Source of the DNA: Acytostelium subglobosum LB1
Lineage: Eukaryota > Evosea > Eumycetozoa > Acytosteliales > Acytosteliaceae
Length of the DNA: 64,000 nucleotides
Direction: 5' to 3'
NCBI RefSeq assembly: GCF_000787575.1
Contig: NW_012236525.1
Location: 387,686 to 451,685, forward strand
Shown here: one piece after another, positions 44,377 through 55,301 of the stretch
Layout of the letters: every line of letters starts with the position of its first letter
Numbering within the stretch: position 1 is the first letter of the stretch
The notes under the pieces: generated by a model
Databases searched by the model: none
What the model was told of the DNA's origin: nothing
The model's input: the letters and a program-made list of their open reading frames with translations, nothing else
Position numbers and translations under genes: made by a program

Positions 44377-44620
44377 TTGTAGTTTGATTGATTGAATGAA
44401 TAAAGGATACTTATGTTGTTCAGATACATTAGGAAGATGGTACCATTGCTTGCATCGTCAGTGTCCAAGTTATAATGCCCTTGGAAAGGGACGATGTTTA
44501 TTTGCTTGCAAGCCAAGGTTGCAGCAGCTGAGGGAGATGGTGACGTGCTCTTACTGATACACAATAATGTCGCGAATGAACCATGAACATGAATGAATAC
44601 TCTACTCTTACTCTACTCGC

Positions 44621-45546
44621 TCACAGGGCATTCATGGACTCCTCATCTTCGATGTCCTCTGACTGTTCTTGTTGTGCTTGATCGCTCTTGGTCTGAGCTG
44701 GTGGTGTGGACGTTGTACTGGTGCTGCTCTCGTTTAGCTCCAGGGTGATGCGTAGCTCTGAGCCATCGAGCTCAGTGCCGTTGAATCTCTCCATGGCCGA
44801 CATGGCATCGAGACGTCGTCTATAGGTGACGACGGCCTCCACCGGTGAAAGATGAGTCAGCAGATCAAAGTCCTTGACGGGTCCGATGATGCCAAATGCT
44901 CTGCCAATATCGGCGAGTGTGACGGATGGTGCGATGTTCTTGATGCGCAGTGTGGCGCCCATCTCCTCCAGGTCCTCAATGTCATAGAAGCCGTGACGGC
45001 CGTACTTTGGCTGTCTTGAGCCGGCCTGACTATAGTCTCTGATGCCTCTTGGGTCGAACAACGAATGATCGATCTGTTTGGATAGCACTATCTTCTTATG
45101 TGTCAGTGCATTGTTGTAACCACCGCGTCCATGGTAGCCGCCACCACTCTGGTAGTGACTATTATATGTTTGAGGATAGCTATATCTTCCATATCCTTGA
45201 TTGTTCTGTACTGTGACAACTATATTCTTGTTTGTGTCGTGCTATTCATCATCAATGTCATTGTCAATGTCAATGTCACAGTCATTCATTCAAACATTCA
45301 ACTATAACAACATACTGTATTATTATATTGTCTCTTGTTGAATGTGTTTGTTCGCTTGACATGGCCATCACCATTACTATATCTATTGTTATGTCTTTGT
45401 TTCTGTTGTGATTGAATAATGTTGTCAAGACTTGACTCCATTGGTGAAGGACCTGTTGACACAGGTGTAGTTGAAGCAGCTGCAGCAGGTGTATTTCTAC
45501 GTGATTCCTTCTTTGCTTTTATAAACTCATCCAATGATTGATCCAT
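44621..45546 (-). CDS. Aly/REF-type mRNA export factor
   Basis: Two exons, 45546-45316 and 45205-44621, in frame to 271 aa. The start MDQSLDEFIKAKK is the UAP56-binding motif of Aly/REF proteins. Then come Arg/Gly/Tyr/Asn-rich RNA-binding segments (GGGYHGRGGYNN). A single RRM (about residues 160-230) follows, with LRIKNIAPSVTLADIGRAFG and LDGSELRITLEL, although RNP1 is degenerate (AVVTYRRRLDA). TREX-complex Aly proteins couple splicing to export through UAP56/Sub2 and NXF1. The C-terminus is acidic and lacks the second UBM helix usually found at the end. The assignment rests on the N-terminal motif plus the RRM. Confidence 0.75.
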
Positions 45547-45726
45547 TATTATTACTTGGTATATTATATATATATGTATATCTATAAATATCACAACAAC
45601 TTATTATTAACTAAATAACTAATGTCAGAAGACTTCTGATCATGAGTTGTGTAGTAATTATCTGTGAGGGGTGTGTGATCAACTCATTCTTTCTTTTTTG
45701 AATTAATTTATTATTACTGTGTGTTG

Positions 45727-45743
45727 ATCAAAGTTCACTCAAA
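45727..45743. promoter_or_regulatory. 17-base promoter element, copy between Aly/REF and Rpn9
   Basis: ATCAAAGTTCACTCAAA is the exact reverse complement of the element at 41322-41338. It lies 116 bp before the Rpn9 ATG and 181 bp before the Aly/REF ATG in a divergent promoter. A second half-site-like AGTGTGAACATCACTT follows immediately. Confidence 0.5.
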
Positions 45744-45858
45744 GTGTGAACATCACTTCACATTCATTTAACAATCAATCAATTACAAATCATTCATATT
45801 CATACTACACTACTATACATATACATATACATATAATAATATATACAACATACTAAAG

Positions 45859-47305
45859 ATGATGAGAGCAACAGAATATTTAGAGCATTTGAGGATCACA
45901 TTCCCAGAGTTGATTGAACAAGTCCAGATCATTAAACATTGTTATGATCAGAAGTATGGATATTATGACAGGGTCAAGACAGAGAGAGCATGCATGAATC
46001 GGTTCTAACATACACCATCCATCAGACTTTATCATCAGTTGACTTCACAACTTGAGGACTTTGTTCTGCTGCCTCAGGTGGCCCAGAAGAATGAACTGGT
46101 CAACCTGTACGAGCACTTTATCAAGGAGTTTGAGTCTAAACTGAAGCCATTGAGTTTGGTCCTTATCTGTATCACTATAGCCTCTCATCTTGGTATGTAT
46201 ATTGTATTAATGTCATTTTATTGGTTGATTGATTGTATTACTAATAATTGTAATGATGAACAACAACAACAACAAACAGAGAATAATGAAAGCGCAAGGA
46301 AGTTCCTCGAGCAGATATCAGAAAAGGTCAAGAAGGATAAGAGTGGATACATCTTGTCATTGGCCTTTATTGCCTCCAAACATCTTGATGCCAAGCAGTT
46401 GCCAGAGGCAAAGCAGATCCTCGAGACTGCCAAGGATGAGCTCAAGGGTGTCACTGGCCTAGAGCAGACTGTCTACGCTTCATTCTACCAAGTGAACGCT
46501 GATTATCACAAGGTATGTTTGTTGTACAATCAATCGCAATCAAATGAACTGACATCAATCAATCAATCACTTAGATAATGGACCAACAGAGCGAGTTCTA
46601 TCAGAGCGCATTGCTCTATTTATCGTACAGCAAGGAGATACCATTGCCACAACAGCAGACTCTTGCACTTGATCTCTGTATTGCTGCGCTGGTCAGTGAT
46701 AATGTGTATAGCTTTGGTGACTTGATCGTCAACCCAGTGCTCAAGTCACTGGAGGGTACACCATTCGCATGGTTAATACAACTTCTCAAGGTCTACAACG
46801 TTGGCAACATCCATCAATACCAACAATTGATTGCCAAGAACCAAGATGCCTTGACCAAGATTGTAAGTTAGTTTGGTTTGATCATTCGTTCATTTAATCA
46901 ATCAATCAATCATACTCATTCATACTCATTCACATTGATTACATGTAGCCAAAGCTTAACAACAATAAGGATCAACTGGCGCAAAAGATATCAATTCTGT
47001 CTTTGATTGATCTTGCATTTAGGACTCCTTCGGACAAGCGTTTGATCTCGTTTGCAACGATCGCACAGACTACTGAGCTGCAATTGGGCGAGATTGAGTT
47101 CTTGTTGATGAAGGCATTGTCACTCAAACTGATCAGAGGCTTGATCGACCAGATTGACCAGACCATCATGATCACCTGGGTGACACCACGTATTCTGGAC
47201 ATCAACCAAATCGCCACGATGAAGTCCAAGATCCTCGATTGGACCGACAAGACACAACAATCCCTTCGTATATTGGAGACTGAGACAGTGGACCTTGTCG
47301 TTTAA
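45859..47305 (+). CDS. psmD13: 26S proteasome regulatory subunit Rpn9 (PSMD13)
   Basis: Five exons, 45859-45953, 46026-46192, 46280-46512, 46575-46862 and 46949-47305, in frame to 379 aa, normal for the family. Rpn9 is a PCI-domain scaffold of the proteasome lid. Diagnostic segments are YLEHLRITFPEL at the start, LYEHFIKEFESKLKPLSLV, DLIVNPVLKSLEGTPFAWL and the C-terminal PCI winged helix with LISFATIAQTTEL then EIEFLLMKALSLKLIRG. The third exon begins right after a CAA-rich intron end, which would read as poly-Gln if unspliced. Confidence 0.95.
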
Positions 47306-47762
47306 TCCATTCCATCATCATCATCCTCATCATCTTGATCATCATCATCAAACATTCTCTCTTCCTCCATCTTCATCTTCATCTCATTAATTAAACAAAC
47401 TTCCATTCCAGAGGTGTGTGCAACTTCACCATTCCCCCCACCCACACACTCACACACTCAAACAAACTTCCAAACACGCTCTACGAAACAGTTGATCAAA
47501 CACCACCCCGAATGGACTGTTGTAGTGGGGGTTATACACATACGCACAAGCATAACAACAATAGAGATGGAGTAGCACATAATTGAGAACACGAGTTCCA
47601 CATACATATATATAAACACACACAACAAGTTCAATTCAATATTAACATATATGGAGCAACAAGTTGACTAGTTTGTTCATTTACATCATCCTCAATCAAA
47701 CAAATACATACACATACAAATAATAATAGTAATAATAATAATATATATAGATAAGTATAACA
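47306..47762. other. Gene-free spacer, Rpn9 to orphan two-domain gene
   Basis: A 457-bp spacer that starts with CAT/CTT trinucleotide runs, has a C-rich patch (47430-47460) and ends in an ATA/TAT-rich leader. No coding sequence or RNA gene recognised. Confidence 0.5.
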
Positions 47763-48792
47763 ATGGATATAAACTCTAATATTGTAAGTATTTAATTATT
47801 TATTATTATTATTCAATTTAATACTAATATTAAAAATATGATATAATTTTTTGGATTAATAGGGAATTACAATTTATGTGGATCACAAGAGAACTACAAA
47901 CAAGGGTATCAACATTCAACTATATCTTGCAAAGTTCTTCTTACAACATGGAGTACACAGGAACTACATCATGATCTATGACATTGCCTACAACTATGAC
48001 AAACAAGCAGAGATTAAGAAGCATTCAATTCGTATTCCAAACTATCCATACATCGAAATCAATGGAGTATTGTGGGGTGTAAGTAGTTCGATCAATCTAT
48101 CAATTAATAGTAGCCCAAAATATTAACTCTTGAAACTATTTAGGAAGGTGCAATGGTAGAGGAGAAGAAGGAGGAGGTTTTGGCATTGATTCAGCCATTG
48201 GTTGGAATTATTCCAACAGATGAGAAGTCAGAGATCATCGAAGCCTTTGTTAATAACAAGGTGGTCACAGAGGAGGAGATCAAGGAGGAGTCCGAATCAC
48301 TCCAACTTGGTTACATCGATGCATCGATCAACGTCACCGAGTGGTTATTGTTTGGTTTGGTCAAGGGTATCATTAATGTTGCATGGCAGGCATCACCAAT
48401 GGAAGTGCCAAAGCTCGAGGACTCTGACTACGAGTGCAAGGTAATCAGAACAAACTGGTACGGAAGACATCAGATTAGAACATACCGTTTCACACCATCA
48501 GAGATCTATCGTATGGATGAAGGTGTCATCAAGGATACCCTTTACTATGTTGATATCAAGGAACTTGTATGCCAGGATCAGAAGAATATTATTATCAAGT
48601 ATGTATATATATTTACTTAACTTGATGATTCACCATCCTAACATTAATTATCTATTTAGGAATACAAAGGAGGACCAGTACATTCAAGGCAAAGAGAAAG
48701 AGGTTGCTAAGATCATTGAGATTGTTACCTCCAGAGCATACTTGACTCCTAATGGGGAGGGAGTTTGGACCTCAACATTGGTATCATCATGA
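47763..48792 (+). CDS. Orphan protein: thioredoxin-like N-terminus plus PH/GRAM-like C-terminus
   Basis: Four exons, 47763-47783 (21 nt), 47863-48078, 48144-48598 and 48660-48792, in frame to 274 aa. No named family recognised. Residues 8-80 look like a glutaredoxin/thioredoxin fold without the CxxC pair: a first strand ITIYVDH, a helix of about 20 residues, and IPNYPYIEINGVLWG, which mirrors the cis-Pro and 'G-x-x-x-G' part of glutaredoxins. Residues 165-250, around VIRTNWYGRHQIRTYRFTP then LYYVDIKELVC, resemble a GRAM/PH-like lipid-binding unit such as the one at the start of RME-8. Both readings are by eye. A membrane-associated adaptor is possible. Confidence 0.6.
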
Positions 48793-49115
48793 TCCTAGGA
48801 CTGAAGTAGTTCAACAATCACAAACCGATTCAATGTCTATATATCTATAGTTTTATATATAACACCTATTACACAAACATATATATATATGTATTTATTA
48901 TTATATATACCTTATTATCTTATCTGTACATATACCTCCAGAGAGATACTATTGAATAAACAAATACCAATCATTTGGTATCTCCTTTGGGAATAACTAA
49001 AGAGAACAAAGTAATGAATGTTGTATTAATAGTTGTTGTTGTTGTTGATGTTGACTATTATTAATTAATATTGTTTATTTCGACGTCCAGCAAAAATGGA
49101 TTGAATGATTGGCAA
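48793..49115. other. Convergent 3' spacer
   Basis: A 323-bp AT-rich region, mostly TATA/TTAT runs, between two genes that end toward each other. It likely holds both poly(A) sites (AATAAA at about 48954). Nothing else seen. Confidence 0.5.
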
Positions 49116-52100
49116 CTAGTTGACATTGTTAAGCTTTGATTTCTGGCTGGATGGTTTGAATATCTTGAGTATCTCCCTCTTCTTGTCTCTATCTCCCTTC
49201 TCTCTCTCCTTGTCTCGGTCATTCTCGCGATTAGCCTCTAGGCTCTTGTCGTTCTCTATGTCTCTATCGCGCTCCTTTGACTTGGCCTCGTCACCATCCA
49301 TTTTGGGCGACGACTTGCTGGAACCCTCCTCATCGTCGGTGGTCGTGGTGGGCTTGACACGCTTGTTCGGACCGCTGTCGCTGCCATCGTCGTCCAGTCT
49401 CCTCTTGTTGACCTCCTCCTGAGATGCATCCTGGCCTGGTTCGATTTGGTCTGGTCTGGGTGATGAGTGGAGTGGTTGCTCGCCGCCCTTTGTATCCACA
49501 GATGTCAACTCCTTCTGACTCTCTGTGCTTGTCTCCTTGGTTGATGATGGAGAGGCAGATGACGATGCAGCAGGCTCTGTCTCCTTCTCCTCCTTTCCTT
49601 CCTTTCTTGGTTCGTCTGGCAGTGTCTCAGATGAGGCAGATGGAGCCTTAGATGATTCCTGTGGCTTCTCCTTCTCAGTTTCCTTCTCCTTCTCCTTCTC
49701 TTGTGCTGCGGCTGGTGGTGTGGCTGCGGATGGTTCCTTTTCCTTTGATGGCTCCTTTGATGGTTCCTTCTCTGATTGTTCGACCTTCTCAGCGTCCTTC
49801 TCCTTCTCCTTGTCCTTCTCGCTTTCTTCCATTGTGACATTCTCCTCCTTATCCTTGTTTGTTACATCAGATGTTGTTGGTGGGGGTGGTGTAGCTGACT
49901 TTGGTGCATCCTCAACCATCTTCTCCTTTGGTGCTGCCACCTCCTCCTTCTCCTTTGGTGCTGTTGTTGTCTCCTTCTCTGTGGGCTTGGATTCCTTTGG
50001 TTCGGCATCCTCACTCATTTGAACATCTGTTTCGCGCACTTTCTCCCCTTCTGGAAGCTCTCTCTCTATCTGTCGTGCTCTCTGACGTTCTCTCTCGCGC
50101 TCCCTCTCTCGCTCTCTCTCAAGCTCACGCTCGCGTTCTCTCTCGCGTTCTCTCTCACGCTCTCTCTCAAGTACGCGCTCACGTTCAGAGTCTCCTCTCT
50201 CGGGCTCCCTTTCTATCTCCCTTTCGCTTGATTGCGCTCTGGAGCTGAGTTCGCCAAGAAGTGGAAGTGTGTTCTCCTGTCTGGATGACTTCATGCGATT
50301 CTCATCAAATCCACGTCTGTCTGCTGGTCTGTCAATGTCCATGAGCTCGCGGAGTTTAGACAGTCCACTCTCCTCCAACTTGTTGGGGCCAGAGCCACCG
50401 CCATTGTGGTGGAAGTCCTCCATCAGACCATGCTTGGTCTCTGGTGAAGATGCAGAGTGCATCTCCTTGCCCTTGCTCTTTTGTGTGCTCTTGTTCTTCA
50501 GCGAGATGTCGAGCTCATTCGATGAGGGCAGGCTGTTGTTCCTCTCCTCGCCAGCCATGGCGATCTCAGAGAGCTCGGGAAGGCTGGGCACGCCACCAGG
50601 GCCGTTGTTGTTGTTGTTGTTGTTGATGCCGCCGAGGTTGCTGTTGACACCACCGAGGTTGGGACGGCCATTCCTGTGCTGATCGACGGCCATCGCACGA
50701 CCTGGTGAACCTGGCTCGATGGTCGTTGGGTTGAGCTTCTCGTTGTACTCTCCACCTGGCTCCTTCTCGTCTCTGCCGTCTGCCGTTCCATCCTTTTGTT
50801 TGCTAATGAGTATCTTGAGTTGGGCAAAGCGGGCCTGGATCTGCTTGTTCTGTGGATCAAGCTCGGCAGCCCTCTTGTACGCATCCAACGAGTCGGTGTA
50901 CTGGTTGCAGCTCTCGTACAGGGCGCCCAGGTCGTACCAGACCTCGGACACGTAAGGGTTGATCCTGATGGCGCGGGTGTATGCGTCCAATGCGTCACGG
51001 AACTGATTGATCTGGTAGTAGAGCACACCGATCGAGCACCAGAAGGTCGGGTTTCTCGCGTCTCTGTACACGGCCTGCTGATAGGCATCGTAGGCCTTCT
51101 TGTATTTCTGCTGGATCATGTAGCAACGTCCTAGCAGGTACCAGGTCTGAGCGTCCGAGGCGTCGGCATCGATCGATCGCAACAGGAAGCTGATGGCATG
51201 CTCCTGATTGGTGAAGGATGGGTTATGATGGTAGAGCAATCCCAATGATTGCAGTACCTTTGGATGTGATCCATTCTCCTTCAAAGCTGCCTCAAATGCA
51301 TCCTTTGCTTGGTTATACTATGTACAATTGATTGATTGATCGTGTTAGTGTTGTGTGTATGATTGATTGATCTTCATTCACATCACGTGATGTGATGTGA
51401 TGTACTTACATCTTTCTGCATCTCATAGACTAAACCGATCTGACAGAGAATGTCGGCAGAGGTGAGAGGACGGGGAGGGTTCTTGAGGAGACTGTTAAAG
51501 TACTCCAAACTCTGCTCACTCTTGCCCTGATGCTTGTAGAGTATACCGAGACGGTAGAATATCTCATTGGCCTTGTCAAACTTGTTGTCCATCTTTAGCA
51601 CTGCAGTGAATGCCTCCTCTGCATGCTCATACGAACCATATCGGTCATAAAGTATTCCGATACCATACCACAAGTTAGGGTCCTAAGATGATGGCATTGT
51701 AGATGTTAGAGTCTTGTTGTGTTGATTGATTGATTGAACGAACGAATGATTGAATGAACGAATGAGTCCGTTACCTTTGGATTGGGAAGATGATAGAGTG
51801 CATGCTGATAGGCACTGTAGGCCTTTTGGAGATCGTCCAACATGAGGTAGCAGTTGCCAAGGTCGCCCCAAGCCTCGCCATTCTTCTCATCAATGGTGAT
51901 GATGCGTTGGAAGAACTCGGCGGCCTTTGTGAATTGCTCCTTGGACTTGAGAATGGAGCCGATCTGGGACATTGCCTTGATCGAATGTGGATTATGCCTC
52001 AGCACCATCTCGTAAGAGAAGATTGCCTTCTCATGATTGCCCAACACCTCTGCCACCGAGCCCAGTTGAGTCCAAACGATCTCATTCTGTTCTCTAAACT

Positions 52101-52137
52101 TTTGTGTAATGGCATTCAATGCATCGTTTGCTGCCAT
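49116..52137 (-). CDS. trfA: TrfA/Cyc8 (Ssn6)-type TPR transcriptional co-repressor
   Basis: Three exons, 52137-51775, 51682-51410 and 51317-49116, in frame to 945 aa. The first 390 or so residues are about ten TPR repeats, with the Cyc8 order GEAWGDLGNCYLMLDDLQKA, NLWYGIGILYDRYGSYEHAE, TWYLLGRCYMIQQKYKKAY and FWCSIGVLYYQINQFRDAL. Cyc8 bridges Tup1 to DNA-bound repressors. The remaining 550 residues are disordered: a Gly/Asn stretch, an almost pure Arg-Glu repeat segment (about residues 590-640), then Glu/Lys/Pro/Ser-rich sequence ending in a basic tail. The TPR part is highly diagnostic; the tail differs between lineages. Confidence 0.92.
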
Positions 52138-53120
52138 TATTATTATTTGTTTGTTTGTGTTTGTTTAGTTGATGTTTAGTATGTGTGAGTGTGTGTGTGT
52201 GTGTGTGTGTGAGAGTTGGATGAGGTGTCGGCTGGTGTCTCTAAAAAAGGTAATGTTTTAGAAGATCTGTATCTGTATCTGAATGATTGAATGAATGAAT
52301 GAACAAATGAATGAATTGAATTGTAAAAACACCTTATTTAATATATATAAACTTATAATATATTTATATTTATATATAAATAAATAAAGGGATAAGATAG
52401 AAGAATGAGATATGAAATGATGGTTGTTGTGTGTTCAATGGAACAAGATGTGTGTGTTGGTGGTGGGTGGACTTGGAGCGGTGGGGTGGGTGTTCTCCCC
52501 AATTATTACCCCGCACCCGATAACAAGTCGCGGTGGGGGTGATCTATGTGTTGGTGTGTATGTGGAGCATAGTGAGGGGTATGTTTGTCATTCACCCACC
52601 AACATTGATAGAAAGAGAGCGTGTTTGTGGACCCAGGTGGCGGTGTTTGTTTGTGTGAATATATTATTGTGGGTGAAGAGTTGTTGGTTGGTTTGGTAGT
52701 GTGTGAGTGTAGTTGACTTGTTAACAAGCCCATTCATCTGCCAAGGGGTTAATGAACTTCACATCTATAAGATGATGACTTAATGATAGTGAGTATTGAT
52801 TGATCAAATAGAGCTCTATTTATATACATATATGGTATGTAAGACGAGTCAATGACCAGATCAGTGTGTAACTATGTTGTGTTTGTATGTGCTTTCCTCA
52901 TACAGGTGTTTGTCAACCACAAACCCCACCACCAACGCGCGCAATTTTTGAACCGAGTCTCGTGTGTCAGATCATTCAAATACTTTGAGTCCTTCTTCTA
53001 AGTAACAAACCAACGAGCCAGGTTGGGGAGACTCCAAGTCTATCTAATACATTCAAACACACATACACTCATCATACACATAAACATACATACACATATC
53101 CACCCTCACCCTTCATCATC
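52138..53120. promoter_or_regulatory. Divergent promoter region, trfA / DDT gene
   Basis: The 983-bp gap lies between two outward-pointing genes. It has a (GT)n microsatellite at 52189-52210, an AT-rich part at 52320-52395, a G/T-rich part at 52425-52700 and a CGCGCGC cluster near 52938 followed by AATTTTT. Small open frames in the G/T-rich part look like repeats, not genes. Confidence 0.5.
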
Positions 53121-54841
53121 ATGGATGGACAAAAAGAAACAAATAGCGGCAATAGTACTGTTGCCATCAATGTTGACAGCCCCGTTATCAATAATGTTGA
53201 CAGCCCTGTAATCAACAATGTCGACAGTCCCATCATTATGACAGAAGTTGTCGATGTTGACAGAAGCAATGGTAATGGTAGTGGCGTCAACGGCAGCAGC
53301 AACAATGACAAGAAGACCGATTCCATTGATGTCGACAGTACAAATAGTCCAATATCCAATATAGATCAAGGTATGTTGACCTGCCCGCATCCACTCACTC
53401 GATGATGGTTACTAACAACATGTTATTCAGATAGGAATACACTGCGATCAATGTGGCAGCTGCCATCAGTTCAGTACTTTATAACAGTGTTCAAGGACGC
53501 ACTACATATCAAGGTGCCAATATACATCGATGACCTGGAGAATGCACTTCTCGAGCCTGCCAACGACGACAGCAAGACACTGCTCGCTGATTTGTTCATG
53601 CCAGTGTTACGTGGCCTTGTAAAGGGTCCAATAACGTATGTTGCCTCAACCATCCAGTCCTGTCCTGTGCTCCAACTAACGTCAAACCCACAGCGCTACC
53701 ACATGGGAGAAAGTGTTAAAGGTTGAACTGGGCAAGCGTACGAATGTGTTCCACAAGAATCCATTTGGACAAGGAGATCATTTCACAGACGTTAACATCA
53801 GCAATAGATTGCTGGCTATCAAGTGTCTCTGTGATCTGCACATGAGCAAGACCAAGTCAGTGCTGGACCAAATCAACAACAACCCAGATCTCGATGCAAT
53901 GCGACCCGAGTCCATTGGAAAAGACGAAGAAGGACGACTCATCTGGTTCTTTGATGGTATGATTGATGTCATATGATTGATTGATTGATCACCAATACTA
54001 ACACTACTGGACTATGTTAGATGGAAGATTATATAGAGAGGCACCGCCACCTCCTCGAGGCACACCATCAAAGTCACGCAAGTCATTGGATGGCAAGGAC
54101 AGGAGATGGGAGGTAGTGTGCTCGACAAAGGAGGAATGGGTCGAGTTTGTAAATAGTCTGGCCGGTAGCACAGATGATCAGGTGAAGGAACTGCACTCAT
54201 TGTTGGACAAGGAGATAATGCCATTGGGATTGGCCAAGATCCAAAACTACAAGAAACTGGTCACAAAGAAAGAGCGAGAGAAGAACAGAGAGACACAGCT
54301 GGCACACAGAGCCGTGGCGTCACTGGCGTTGCCACCTGGCTACAGACAGTTCCGATCACCAAGGCTGTTGGAGCAGAACTTGAAGAAGCTGGAGGCGGAG
54401 CGATTGGAGAAGGAGAGGAGGAAACAGTTGGGCTTGCCAGATGACGAGCCAGATGAGGAGGACGACGATGACAATGACGAGGACAACGATGAGGATTACC
54501 TCGATGACGATGAGGAGCAAGTCGAGGCAAAGACAAAGAGAGTGAAGCGTGTGCCAATCGTGCCACTGCGACAGACAAGCAGTGGAAGAAGGATCATTGC
54601 ACGTAAAGTCGATCAGAATGGAATGCCACTGCTGTCATCAGATGCCAGAAGGTTGGCTGAGGACGCCGCCATGGAAGAGGACAATGTTGAGGACACCATG
54701 GAGGATGATAATGATCAAACATCTACTACCACAACTACAACCACAACAACATCCACCAATGGACATGATAATAATGATCAAATGGAGGAGGAGCAGGAAG
54801 AGGACAACAAAGAGGATATTGATGCCGATGACCAGGAATAA
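53121..54841 (+). CDS. DDT-domain chromatin protein
   Basis: Four exons, 53121-53370, 53431-53635, 53694-53956 and 54021-54841, in frame to 512 aa. After an 80-residue Asn/Ser-rich start holding a tandem NNVDSPVI repeat, residues 85-185 form a DDT-like unit (MWQLPSVQYFITVFKDAL, then IDDLENALLEP, then FMPVLRGLVKG). WHIM-like segments follow: SNRLLAIKCLCDLHMSK and IGKDEEGRLIWFFDDGRLYRE, matching the 'G-x-D-x-x-x-x-x-Y-W' pattern of ISWI-partner proteins. The C-terminus is a charged helix and acidic tail. By family it should join an ISWI/RSF1-type remodeller and contact linker DNA. Confidence 0.78.
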
Positions 54842-54880
54842 ATAATCCCAGCCATCATCGTTTAATACAATTTTGATTGA

Positions 54881-55190
54881 TCAGTCTCGAATAATACATA
54901 TTCCATTAGAGCCACGCTCTTTGATTGGATCCTGGTCGGTAAGCCGTGTCCATTGGTTGTCTTGTATTGAGTAGACGTAATTGCCACTTTGATTGCCATT
55001 GAAGTAATAAATGCTCATTGTCGATTGGTCATATATGAGGGGAGAGGCCATGTACACCAAACATATCGTTTGCCTTTGTCCATTCCAAAGTTGATGGTGA
55101 GAACACATTGCACTCTGCCACTAATCCTTCCAACAATATTATATGTCCATCCAGTGTATTGGTAATAGTTGACTCAATTATTGTTAGTAT
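54881..55190 (-). pseudogene. Relic of a Kelch-type repeat protein
   Basis: On the minus strand, two overlapping reading frames encode parts of what looks like one Kelch-like sequence: NTLDGHIILLEGLVAECNVF with FSPSTLEWTKANDM in one frame, and MASPLIYDQSTMSIYYFNG with YVYSIQDNQWTRL in the next. The pattern 'IYYFNG...VYSIQDNQWT' is a Kelch blade. There is no start codon in the first part and a frame shift between the two. It lies just past the 3' end of mhcA on the same strand. A diverged pseudogene fragment is the best reading; an unsplit exon of an unrecognised gene is the alternative. Confidence 0.4.
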
Positions 55191-55301
55191 CTATCTATCT
55201 CATGTTATTGGAACCAACACGCACAAAAGACAAATGTTATATGTTTGATTGGTTGACTTTATTAAGTACTGATGATTGGACAACAATGGTAGGTAGGTAG
55301 T

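Noticed and set aside
49922-50230. Plus-strand frames through the Arg-Glu repeat of trfA
   Set aside because: Antisense shadows of the repeat; the minus-strand frame is continuous with the conserved TPR domain.
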